Origin: CAZNVG01 sp964576475 | GTDB taxonomy: Bacteria; Patescibacteriota; Saccharimonadia; Saccharimonadales; CAZNVG01 | Direction of reading: 5' to 3' | Length of the DNA stretch: 7,551 bases | Assembly: GCA_964576475.1 (NCBI GenBank) | Contig: CAZNVG010000049.1 | Coordinates: 1 to 7,551, forward strand | Shown here: in pieces, positions 1-5,967 of the stretch | Position numbering within the stretch: position 1 is the stretch's first letter | Layout: the number at the start of each line of letters is the position of its first letter | Program-made: the position numbers and the translations under genes | Notes under the pieces: generated by a model | Database searches by the model: none | What the model was told of the DNA's origin: nothing | The model's input: the letters and a program-made list of their open reading frames with translations, nothing else

Positions 1-1813
1 CTAGCATAAGCTCAGGGAATTTGTCTGGCTTGTTATAAGTTAAGGTTTGGTCCTTGCCCTTTGCTACCTCTGTTAATTGCTCGATCTCAGAGCCCACCAC
101 GTCAGACAATTGCGTTGGCTTATTCTCTATAACAAACTTGCCACTCTTGAGGCGCGAAACGTTTAACAGATCGGCAATCAGGTAGACCATGCGCTGACTT
201 GACGCAAATGCTTGGTCTAGTAGCTCTTTTTGCTGCTTGCTGAGCTTACCGGCGTCGCCCTCTACCACCATACTTACATAGCCCTTGACCGCTGTTAGCG
301 GCGTACGCAATTGGTGAGAAGCCATGCTAATGAACTCATCCTTGGTCTCGTCCAGAGCCTTGAGCTTTTCGTTAGTCTGGCGCAACTGCCGGGTTGCGTC
401 GTTGACCTTCTGTTGCAGGGTCAGGTTAAAGGTCTCGATCTCTTCAAATCGCAGAGCGTTCTGGATGGCAATCACCAGCTCGTTAGCGATAATATCCAGC
501 ACCTGCACATCTTGCTTGTTATAGGGGTTACCGCTCTGTTTTGCACCCAATAACAGATAGCCCTGATCTTTTTCACTACCAGAACCTGCCAATTTAGCCG
601 CAATTGCCACATTATTCTTGCTCAGCACCTGTTTAGTGCGATCTTGCTCTTTCTCTATCTCGTCGGCCACGAACAGCTCTGTTTTGCCCTTTTTCTTCCC
701 TGTTAAAGCTAGGATTTCGTCACTATCTAACTCTACAATTTTAGAGTAGCTTGCCCTCCGCGTCGTCCCCTCTGTCTCACGGATGATAAAGGCCACATAC
801 TCGGCCTTGAGCGTGGTAGCCATAATATCCGACGTTTGCTTAAGGATAACGTCTAGATCAATGTTCCCCACCAACACCTTATTAAGCTTGTCCAGCAGCT
901 CTTGTGGGTCATATGCATCCTTATAAAACAGATTATTAGTTAATCTGTCATATCTTTTCTTGAGAGGCACGAGACTGAACCCGAAAGCAATAGAAAGCGC
1001 TACGTATGAGAATTGATTTATGGGTGAGATACTGGTGTTGTCGAATATCCTAGTAAATATAAGCGAAACAATTACGCTATAGGCTGCTGCCAGAGTTCCG
1101 AGCGACAGAATGTAGCCTAAAGCCCTAACAATGATCAATTTAATATCGAATAAACTGTGCTTTGCTATCGTGTATGCAATCATCCCGACGAGCAGCAGGG
1201 TAAAGGCTGGTCCAAAACGAGATGACGACCAACTGTCACTAATAAGGGGAAGGAGGACATTTGAAACTGCTGCCAAAACTGCATAAAGCAGGATGCCCAA
1301 CGCCACAAACCTAATCTGACTCCGCTGTCTAGGAGTTGATGCAGCACGTTTTTGGCCACGGACAACCAAGAAAAGAAGTATAAGTGAGTAAATAATATAA
1401 ACCAGGAAAAGGTTGTATAGGAATGAAGTTTGGATATCTCCGCCCTTTTCCTCACCGACAGAGCTGACTACGTAGGGGGTCATGACAAGCGGCAACAACA
1501 AAAAAGTGCTGACCCTATGAACTACAAGACGCCTCTTCCCCCTGAACAAGTCCTCTCTCGGGAAAGTAGCAATAAAAGCCACTAGAGACCCGGCACACCC
1601 TACGCCGGCAAGAAAAGTTAACCGGGTGAATAGTAAGTTATTACTGGTCGCATGATCTGATAGATAGTTTGCCGTAATCCAGCCGACCATAACCAGCGCC
1701 AACAATGTAAAGCGCTGATTCGTCAACTGCTTTGGATTCCTGGTGTAGATCAATAAACCTAGAGCAGAGATAGCAAAACCGCAAAGGATTAACAACAGCA
1801 GGTCAAGATTCAT
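1..1813 (-). CDS. Sensor histidine kinase, 7TM-like N-terminus plus GAF plus HisKA (3' end off the window)
   Basis: Membrane sensor kinase that should autophosphorylate a histidine and pass the phosphate to a response regulator. My translation from the ATG at 1813 is open to the left edge (604 codons). Hydrophobic segments fill roughly residues 1-285, in the style of histidine-kinase 7TM N-terminal regions, with the typical turn KHSLFDIKLIIVRALGY at about 218-234. A GAF-like domain follows at about 310-445, then a charged, probably coiled linker (about 445-490), then the HisKA helix with the H-box SHQLRTPLTAVKGY and phospho-acceptor His500. The ATP-binding domain would start at about 565 and is mostly cut off, so kinase competence cannot be judged. 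An in-frame TAA two codons upstream fixes the start at or after 1813. There is no clear Shine-Dalgarno. A TTGACT at 1839-1844 is a possible -35, but its best -10 (CATAAA) lies too close to the ATG. The ligand is unknown. Confidence 0.93.
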   Translation of the reverse strand, partial: MNLDLLLLILCGFAISALGLLIYTRNPKQLTNQRFTLLALVMVGWITANYLSDHATSNNLLFTRLTFLAGVGCAGSLVAFIATFPREDLFRGKRRLVVHRVSTFLLLPLVMTPYVVSSVGEEKGGDIQTSFLYNLFLVYIIYSLILLFLVVRGQKRAASTPRQRSQIRFVALGILLYAVLAAVSNVLLPLISDSWSSSRFGPAFTLLLVGMIAYTIAKHSLFDIKLIIVRALGYILSLGTLAAAYSVIVSLIFTRIFDNTSISPINQFSYVALSIAFGFSLVPLKKRYDRLTNNLFYKDAYDPQELLDKLNKVLVGNIDLDVILKQTSDIMATTLKAEYVAFIIRETEGTTRRASYSKIVELDSDEILALTGKKKGKTELFVADEIEKEQDRTKQVLSKNNVAIAAKLAGSGSEKDQGYLLLGAKQSGNPYNKQDVQVLDIIANELVIAIQNALRFEEIETFNLTLQQKVNDATRQLRQTNEKLKALDETKDEFISMASHQLRTPLTAVKGYVSMVVEGDAGKLSKQQKELLDQAFASSQRMVYLIADLLNVSRLKSGKFVIENKPTQLSDVVGSEIEQLTEVAKGKDQTLTYNKPDKFPELML

Positions 1814-1848
1814 AATTTATGAGTACAGCATCTTTCTTAGTCAACCAA

Positions 1849-1866
1849 AAGAATTGCGTAATTCTT
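1849..1866 (-). terminator. Perfect 7-bp inverted repeat with 4-base loop; weak terminator or operator
   Basis: The arms AAGAATT and AATTCTT flank the loop GCGT. On the minus strand the second arm runs into TTTT, so it could be a weak, AU-rich intrinsic terminator for the cluster that ends at 1920. It also sits just upstream of the sensor kinase start and overlaps no convincing promoter, so a protein-binding site is equally possible. Only the symmetry is certain. Confidence 0.35.
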
Positions 1867-1919
1867 ATGCTTACAATATATCAATAATATCACGAATCAC
1901 AGGTGAGGGACGGTCAATA

Positions 1920-2756
1920 CTATAGGTCAACGTTAAAAGTCAGTCTAACAATCCCCAAGTTCATATCCCTGAAAAGCTCTGCATTATCAGGAATAGCCAC
2001 AGGTTGATAGTCAAGCCCCTGTAAGCTCTCTGACGTAACCAAATCGGTCCTTCCCATGAGTGGATCACACTGAATTCCGAACCGTTCAAATGACCGTATT
2101 GAATCGCCGTTGATACTCGCAAAGACAACACCATGAGGTTCGGAAGTATTCCGGCTCGATAGTAATTTGAACAACTGAAGATATGCCAAATCTGAAGTAC
2201 GTACTCCTTGAAAGTCTTCAACTTTCTCGCCTACCCTATTATTGGTTTCAACCGAGATACTTTTTAATAAGTCGACCCCCTGCGCCTCATAGAACGACCA
2301 AAACTCTTCCTTGGTGAAGTTGCCCATCTCAATAAGGTCGTCAATCACGATGAAGCCGCTAGTTACACTCTCACCCGTCCCATCACCCGGCATAGGTTCA
2401 CCCATCTTTCGCCCAACCACTCCGGAAACAGTAGTAGAGTGAATAACGCGCTCAATTCCGGGCCTACTGTCCACAAGAGCCAAAAAGAGCGACCTGTCTT
2501 CAATATCCTGTGGTAGCTCCGCAACTTCAGGAAAATGGGCTGCTTCGTAAGCGCGTAGTATATTGGAGTAAGGATGATCAGGACCTATCCATACGGCAGC
2601 TATCCCAGGGGCATCTTGTGCGCCCCTGACTTCTGCGAGTAGGTCAGACTCCAACTCCAGAAGCTCTTCGGGCTGCAAATCGTATCGGACTCCAGTAGCC
2701 CGATAATTCCCTGATGGTGGTTGCGCATCGAAAGGCTGCTGAGTAGACTCTTGCAT
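1920..2756 (-). CDS. Unknown protein, possibly GNAT-fold acyltransferase, last gene of the pdaD cluster
   Basis: Soluble protein of 278 residues (ATG at 2756) or 284 (GTG at 2774, which would overlap the previous gene by 11 bases). I prefer the ATG because a perfect TATAAT ends 6 bases before it and neither start has a Shine-Dalgarno. I do not recognise the family. There is no signal peptide or membrane segment. The order of elements resembles a GNAT or autoinducer-synthase-like fold. Numbered from the GTG start: a strand pair around SLFLALVDSRPG and ERVIHSTTVSG (95-118), a strand SGFIVIDD (139-146), an ISVETNNRVG segment (173-182), a helix SDLAYLQLFKLL (194-205), and VVFASINGDSIRSFERFGI (216-234), which is like the late strand plus 'xxFYxxxGF' helix of acetyltransferases. 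This is a fold guess by eye, not a motif match. Position after the DUF2156 gene suggests a shared pathway. The gene ends in TAG. Confidence 0.6.
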   Translation of the reverse strand: MQESTQQPFDAQPPSGNYRATGVRYDLQPEELLELESDLLAEVRGAQDAPGIAAVWIGPDHPYSNILRAYEAAHFPEVAELPQDIEDRSLFLALVDSRPGIERVIHSTTVSGVVGRKMGEPMPGDGTGESVTSGFIVIDDLIEMGNFTKEEFWSFYEAQGVDLLKSISVETNNRVGEKVEDFQGVRTSDLAYLQLFKLLSSRNTSEPHGVVFASINGDSIRSFERFGIQCDPLMGRTDLVTSESLQGLDYQPVAIPDNAELFRDMNLGIVRLTFNVDL

Positions 2757-2762
2757 GATTTG

Positions 2763-2790
2763 ATTATACTGCACTCTTAGTTATCGTAAA
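2763..2790 (-). promoter_or_regulatory. Candidate internal promoter giving a leaderless transcript
   Basis: On the minus strand a perfect TATAAT (2768 down to 2763) is preceded after 16 bases by TTTACG (2790 down to 2785), a 4/6 match to TTGACA. The ATG at 2756 begins 6 bases after the -10, the distance at which transcription normally starts, so the mRNA would begin at or next to the start codon. The site lies across the 3' end of the DUF2156 gene. Confidence 0.5.
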
Positions 2791-3669
2791 CTTCTTGAGG
2801 TAGAAGTATGTGTGATAAGACCGCTTCAGACTCCTAAGCCCCTCGATTCCCAGATCTTGTTCCCAATTTACATAGGCACAACCTTCGCTGCGCAATTGGC
2901 ATGCCACCTGATGCACTAGATAGGCGCCTATGTTATTGTGAGCTTTTATCGTCTTCTCAAAATGGCAGATTGCATTCCCTTCGGTCAATTTCTGATTGAT
3001 GGAGATTCCCTTCAATTTCCCATCAACACGAAGCGTAGTTAGTACAAGACCCAGTGTGTGCAAGTTGTTGAGTGCCATTCTTATAGCGGCAATTTCATCC
3101 TTTTGATCGTCCACTAGAACTCCGCTCTCAAAACACCATTGTACAAGCAAACCTTCTATCTCGATATCGAGTCCTGTTCGTAGCGTAGTATGGAGTTCGG
3201 TTGTTACGACTTCGCCTAGATCTCCGTGGAACTGATGAACCTTATTCCTCTTCTTCTTATACTCACCCCCGTCCAGTCCCGCCAACCTATCTACTCGATA
3301 AATATAGTCGTGATTCTCTGGCTCCTCAGAGACTACTAGTCCCCGCGCCGCTTTGAGCGCAAGCACCGTATACTCAGGAACAAGACTAAGTTTCTTAACA
3401 TGGGCAAGCATTAAATCCACATGCTTCCTCGTATCATTGCCAGATACTAGTAGACTGTAGGTGACGTCATTCGAAGTATAGTCTTTAAGCTTAATAGCGA
3501 GACCATTGCCAATTTTACTTACTTCTGTGTTGCCATCAGTATTCCAGCAAAAGAGACTGACAAAGTTAAAATCAGAGTAGGGTGGAAACCTTTCCATCAG
3601 CCTCTCAATCTCGCCCTTGTGGTCAATAGTTAGTTTTGTAAAGAGAGGAAATAATGGGATAGTGCTCAT
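2764..3669 (-). CDS. DUF2156 protein, phosphatidylglycerol lysyltransferase C-terminal-like (GNAT fold)
   Basis: A 301-residue stand-alone member of the family related to the catalytic C-terminus of MprF/lysylphosphatidylglycerol synthase, which moves an aminoacyl group from tRNA to a lipid or other acceptor. I recognise the family by several stretches that resemble stand-alone DUF2156 proteins of Bacteroides and Firmicutes: YSDFNFVSLFCW (31-42), YIYRVDRLAGLDGGEYKKKRNKV (122-144; the Y-x-KKRN element), CHFEKTIKAHNNIGAYL (235-251), and the hallmark YVNWEQDLGIEGLRSLKRSY (266-285). Length is normal for the stand-alone form. No membrane segment is visible, so any lipid work would be peripheral. 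The start ATG overlaps the stop of the upstream membrane-protein gene as ATGA, which implies translational coupling and a possible functional pair. The actual donor and acceptor of the stand-alone family are not established to my knowledge, so the substrate is open. Confidence 0.85.
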   Translation of the reverse strand: MSTIPLFPLFTKLTIDHKGEIERLMERFPPYSDFNFVSLFCWNTDGNTEVSKIGNGLAIKLKDYTSNDVTYSLLVSGNDTRKHVDLMLAHVKKLSLVPEYTVLALKAARGLVVSEEPENHDYIYRVDRLAGLDGGEYKKKRNKVHQFHGDLGEVVTTELHTTLRTGLDIEIEGLLVQWCFESGVLVDDQKDEIAAIRMALNNLHTLGLVLTTLRVDGKLKGISINQKLTEGNAICHFEKTIKAHNNIGAYLVHQVACQLRSEGCAYVNWEQDLGIEGLRSLKRSYHTYFYLKKFTITKSAV

Positions 3670-4448
3670 GCTGCTACGGCCTCAGGGCTTTCACTATTCT
3701 CTGAAGTTTGTCGTATTTTACGCTTCAACCAGGCGAGTCCAGTCGCAATCATGCCGAACCCCGCCAGAGACGGAACCATGACTTTTGGGTCCTCAAGACT
3801 CGTAACACCCTGTGCCAGCAGATAGCTATGTACGCCGCAGAACGGAGCCAGCCAGCTTGTTGTCAGTAGTCCAGACCTTCTAAGTTCTTCCTGCGAAATA
3901 CTCGGCCTCTCCCTTTGTTGAAGCGACAGTAATATTGAAGTTCCTAAGTACATTGCAACGACCGCCTGAACAGGGCCGCTCATTTTAATTTTATTCGGCA
4001 GGATATTCTTTACAACCTTGTGATCCAATAGATTTCTGACCGCCACAGCTGCGTTATCCTGCCCCCCGTCAACGAGTAGGCTTGACGACGCCAGTGCTGC
4101 ACCACCCTCAAGCATAGCCGTCGACACCATCATCGCACCAGCCGCGGCCAGCGAATTCCCCGTAGCTGCCAGTGTTCCACCGAAGCATAGGCCATACCTG
4201 AGCGGCCCATTTAAAGGGCTAACCTCTGTGAGCACAGTCATATTCATAAGTACGGCCCCCACCCTCTGTCTTACCGTCTGGTCGGTCTTATACAAAGTAT
4301 CGACTGGACTGAATTCATCCCATAGCGCCTGGTCGGACATTTCTTCCGTACTATCACCCGACTCATCGCCCCAAGGATAATACTTATAGATAGCACCTGC
4401 AACTACTGCCGGCCTGCCAAGGTCTATATCGTTATCAAGTACATTCAT
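3666..4448 (-). CDS. Unknown integral membrane protein between pdaD and the DUF2156 gene
   Basis: I do not recognise this 260-residue protein. The first 80 residues are polar and acidic with no signal peptide (aromatic patch YKYYPWGDE at about 21-29). Hydrophobic stretches follow at about 84-125 (Gly/Ala-rich, probably one or two helices), 157-175, 193-212 and 222-241. The positive tail LKRKIRQ at 241-247 predicts a cytoplasmic C-terminus. A very small-residue-rich helix (TLAATGNSLAAAGAMMVSTA, 92-111) hints at tight helix packing. The gene starts 19 bases after pdaD stops and ends in an ATGA overlap with the DUF2156 gene, so it is in the middle of one transcription unit. No Shine-Dalgarno precedes its ATG, suggesting readthrough or coupled translation. 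It could carry the product or substrate of the neighbours across the membrane, or anchor the soluble DUF2156 enzyme. Both ideas rest on context only. Confidence 0.75.
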   Translation of the reverse strand: MNVLDNDIDLGRPAVVAGAIYKYYPWGDESGDSTEEMSDQALWDEFSPVDTLYKTDQTVRQRVGAVLMNMTVLTEVSPLNGPLRYGLCFGGTLAATGNSLAAAGAMMVSTAMLEGGAALASSSLLVDGGQDNAAVAVRNLLDHKVVKNILPNKIKMSGPVQAVVAMYLGTSILLSLQQRERPSISQEELRRSGLLTTSWLAPFCGVHSYLLAQGVTSLEDPKVMVPSLAGFGMIATGLAWLKRKIRQTSENSESPEAVAA

Positions 4449-4467
4449 GGCTAATGTGTTAATCGAT

Positions 4468-4965
4468 CTACTTTAATGTGGTCGACCGATTATCCCAGTC
4501 ACTCGCTTGATAAACGGCAACCGCCAGGGCACAAATTGGCTTGTCCTTGCACGTTCCGCCAACGACGCTCATTTGTATCTCACCAAAATCAACTCGCCGC
4601 GTTTTCATAAGGTCTTTAAGACTATTCTCGATGTCACTCCGAACCTGTGCCTCACTTGCCCCTTCATGTTCCACAAATAGCCCTTTACCGTCCGTAGGAT
4701 CCTGTACCCAACCGATACCAGCCCAAGCCTCTTCGTTATGTACGCTCGTTCGCTGCTCGGCATACACAACATAAAGCCTGTCCCCCCACTCACCAATGAC
4801 ATCAGCGATTGCCTCATTAAGACATTCGACCGTGGTATGTGATGGAATCACTGAGCTGAGACGAATGAGATTTCGGTTTGCGATCCCAGCCTTATTCAGA
4901 GCAGAGTCAAAAGCACTTAGCTCAGTAACACCTTCTTCTACTGCGGTACATATTTGAATCTTCAT
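4468..4965 (-). CDS. pdaD: Pyruvoyl-dependent arginine decarboxylase
   Basis: Cytoplasmic enzyme converting arginine to agmatine and CO2, using a pyruvoyl group made by self-cleavage instead of PLP. The 165-residue length matches the family (the Methanocaldococcus enzyme is also about 165). Diagnostic features: GVTELSAFDSALNKAGIANRNLIRLSSVIP at residues 12-41, where the Ser37-Ser38 pair is the predicted cleavage site and Ser38 becomes the pyruvoyl; and GLFVEHEG (95-102), whose Glu99 aligns with the catalytic Glu109 of the archaeal enzyme. The C-terminal ICALAVAVYQASDW is the usual closing strand. The start is supported by AGGGTG five bases before the ATG. It is the first gene of a four-gene minus-strand cluster behind a promoter and a terminator-like leader hairpin. 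No agmatinase, agmatine deiminase or spermidine synthase is present here, so the fate of agmatine is not shown. Confidence 0.93.
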   Translation of the reverse strand: MKIQICTAVEEGVTELSAFDSALNKAGIANRNLIRLSSVIPSHTTVECLNEAIADVIGEWGDRLYVVYAEQRTSVHNEEAWAGIGWVQDPTDGKGLFVEHEGASEAQVRSDIENSLKDLMKTRRVDFGEIQMSVVGGTCKDKPICALAVAVYQASDWDNRSTTLK

Positions 4966-4981
4966 TAATACACCCTATATT

Positions 4982-5020
4982 AAAATAAAAAGAACCACTT
5001 AACTACGTGAGCTAAGTGGT
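4982..5020 (-). terminator. Strong intrinsic terminator or attenuator in the pdaD leader
   Basis: On the minus strand an 11-bp stem (5020-5010 with 5004-4994, one G-U pair) closes a 5-base loop (5009-5005). It is followed by TCTTTTTATTTT (4993-4982). On the plus strand the same stem has an A-C mismatch and only a short T run, so the minus orientation is favoured. No minus-strand gene lies immediately upstream to be terminated, because the neighbouring genes there run the other way. The element therefore falls between the pdaD promoter and its ribosome-binding site. Conditional attenuation is the natural reading. No uORF or obvious competing hairpin is visible in the short leader. Confidence 0.7.
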
Positions 5021-5047
5021 CGTTTTATCTGCTAATGTTCTATCAAG

Positions 5048-5076
5048 ATAGTACCACTAAATAAACTATATGTCAA
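5048..5076 (-). promoter_or_regulatory. Sigma70-type promoter for the pdaD cluster
   Basis: Minus-strand TTGACA (5076 down to 5071, full consensus), a 17-base spacer, then TACTAT (5053 down to 5048, 4/6 with the key TA...AT kept). The expected start is near 5041, giving a leader of about 75 bases that contains the terminator-like hairpin. A short AAATA-A-TATTT inverted repeat (5075-5085) overlaps the -35 and could be an operator. Confidence 0.75.
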
Positions 5077-5089
5077 ATAATATTTACTC

Positions 5090-5118
5090 TTGTTTGTAAA
5101 TCGTAAATCACCTACGAT
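5090..5118 (+). promoter_or_regulatory. Candidate promoter for the response regulator, leaderless
   Basis: TTGTTT (5090-5095), 17 bases, TACGAT (5113-5118), then 7 bases to the ATG at 5126. No Shine-Dalgarno precedes that ATG, so the transcript may start at the start codon. The spacer holds a tandem 7-base repeat, GTAAATC twice at 5096-5109, a possible binding site. The matches are modest (3/6 and 4/6), so the call rests partly on the spacing and the missing ribosome-binding site. Confidence 0.45.
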
Positions 5119-5125
5119 ACTCCTG

Positions 5126-5500
5126 ATGCGAAAGCTAGTAACAATTGTCGAAGACGACCAACCCATTGCCCAAATGTACAAGTTCAAGCTTGAGGCAGCT
5201 GGCTTTAAGACGCACCTCGCACATGATGGCAAAGAGGGCCTGACGGTTATCGAGCAGAACATTCCGGACCTCATCCTGCTAGACCTCCGCATGCCCGTAA
5301 TGAGCGGTGACGAGATGCTTGAAAAGCTCCGGCAAACAGATTGGGGGGCCGATATCCGGGTAATAATCCTGACCAACATAAGCCGCGACGAGGCACCACG
5401 TAACCTCAGCCTCCTAAATGTTGACCGCTATATAGTTAAGGCACACCACACACCACAACAGGTATTGGAAGTGATTAACGAAGTTTTAGGAAAGAAGTAG
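5126..5500 (+). CDS. Single-domain response regulator (REC only)
   Basis: A 124-residue CheY-like receiver that takes phosphate from a histidine kinase. All conserved positions are present: acidic pair Asp10-Asp11 in VEDD, phospho-acceptor Asp53 in LLDLRMP, Thr83 in ILTN, and Lys105 in VKA. There is no DNA-binding or other output domain, so it must act by protein contact, for example on its kinase, on a phosphotransfer partner, or on the Nudix enzyme next to it. The ATG at 5126 starts directly at strand 1 (MRKLVTIVEDD). A TTG at 5090 would add 12 residues that are not part of the fold and would lie over the predicted promoter. The gene overlaps the Nudix gene by one base (TAGTG). A histidine kinase lies 3.3 kb away on the other strand and may or may not be its partner. 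Confidence 0.93.
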   Translation: MRKLVTIVEDDQPIAQMYKFKLEAAGFKTHLAHDGKEGLTVIEQNIPDLILLDLRMPVMSGDEMLEKLRQTDWGADIRVIILTNISRDEAPRNLSLLNVDRYIVKAHHTPQQVLEVINEVLGKK

Positions 5501-5967
5501 TGTCCAGCCTGCCCTACCGCACGGGTGCGCTCGCCTTCATCCTTGACGAGCAAAACAATCTATTTCTGGTACAGCTCAATGATTATGCCGAGAATGAGTG
5601 GAATGTGCCGGGAGGCGGACGGGAAAACAACGAAACGGCACTAGAGAATGTTATGCGTGAGATCCGAGAAGAGCTCAGTATAGACCCGAGTGAGCTAGCC
5701 CTGCTTGGCCAGGCGGCAGCACCGCTGCAGTATGACTTTCCAAAAGAGATGATCGATGCAGGACATGCTATGACCAAAACTTTCCGAGGGCAAAGTAAGC
5801 TGCCTTTTGTTTTTCGCTGTACTGACGCAACCAAGGCTAAGATTGTTTTAGATCCAGGAGAACTCAAGCGCTCGTACTGGTGCAAGGTAAAGGATTTTTC
5901 AAACTACCTGATATTTCCAAACCAAGCCTCCAACTACCTGGCTGTTATCCAAGACTACCTTAGCTAA
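5500..5967 (+). CDS. Nudix hydrolase, RppH-like
   Basis: Hydrolyses a nucleoside-diphosphate-linked substrate. The Nudix box spans residues 39-61: Gly39, Glu45, Arg53-Glu54 and Glu57-Glu58, with Ser60 where Gly is usual, a tolerated change. WNVPGGG precedes it. Beyond the box, LQYDFPKEM (76-84) and RGQSKLPFVFRC (96-107) resemble the YxLP and GQKQxWFLLR segments of RNA pyrophosphohydrolase RppH and dinucleoside polyphosphate hydrolases, so mRNA 5'-end pyrophosphate removal or Ap4A-type hydrolysis is more likely than mutT-type cleaning. The length of 155 fits RppH. It starts at GTG (5500), overlapping the receiver gene's TAG, with AGGA eight bases upstream, so it is co-translated with that receiver. 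It ends tail-to-tail with the Ham1-like gene, sharing four bases. The exact substrate is not fixed by the sequence. Confidence 0.88.
   Translation: MSSLPYRTGALAFILDEQNNLFLVQLNDYAENEWNVPGGGRENNETALENVMREIREELSIDPSELALLGQAAAPLQYDFPKEMIDAGHAMTKTFRGQSKLPFVFRCTDATKAKIVLDPGELKRSYWCKVKDFSNYLIFPNQASNYLAVIQDYLS

Noticed and set aside
311..553. Plus-strand frame of 80 codons opposite the HisKA and GAF region.
   Set aside because: Antisense to well-conserved kinase sequence; no ribosome-binding site or recognisable product.
1180..1455. Reading frame of 91 codons on the minus strand inside the kinase gene.
   Set aside because: It overlaps the hydrophobic region of the histidine kinase in another frame, and its protein looks like a shadow with no start signal.
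1816..1844. TTGACT-N17-CATAAA as promoter of the sensor kinase.
   Set aside because: The implied transcription start falls a few bases inside the coding sequence, so either it is not used or the start codon lies further in; neither is supported.
4452..4480. Direct repeat TAATGTG at 4452-4458 and 4474-4480, about two helical turns apart, between pdaD and the membrane-protein gene.
   Set aside because: Seven-base AT-rich repeats arise easily by chance, one copy lies in coding sequence, and no promoter is seen beside them.
4541..4774. Plus-strand frame opposite pdaD.
   Set aside because: Complement of a clearly conserved enzyme; the Ser/Thr/Pro-rich product is typical of an antisense shadow.
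5090..5125. TTG at 5090 as start of the response regulator.
   Set aside because: It adds 12 residues not belonging to a receiver fold, has no ribosome-binding site, and overlaps the likely promoter.
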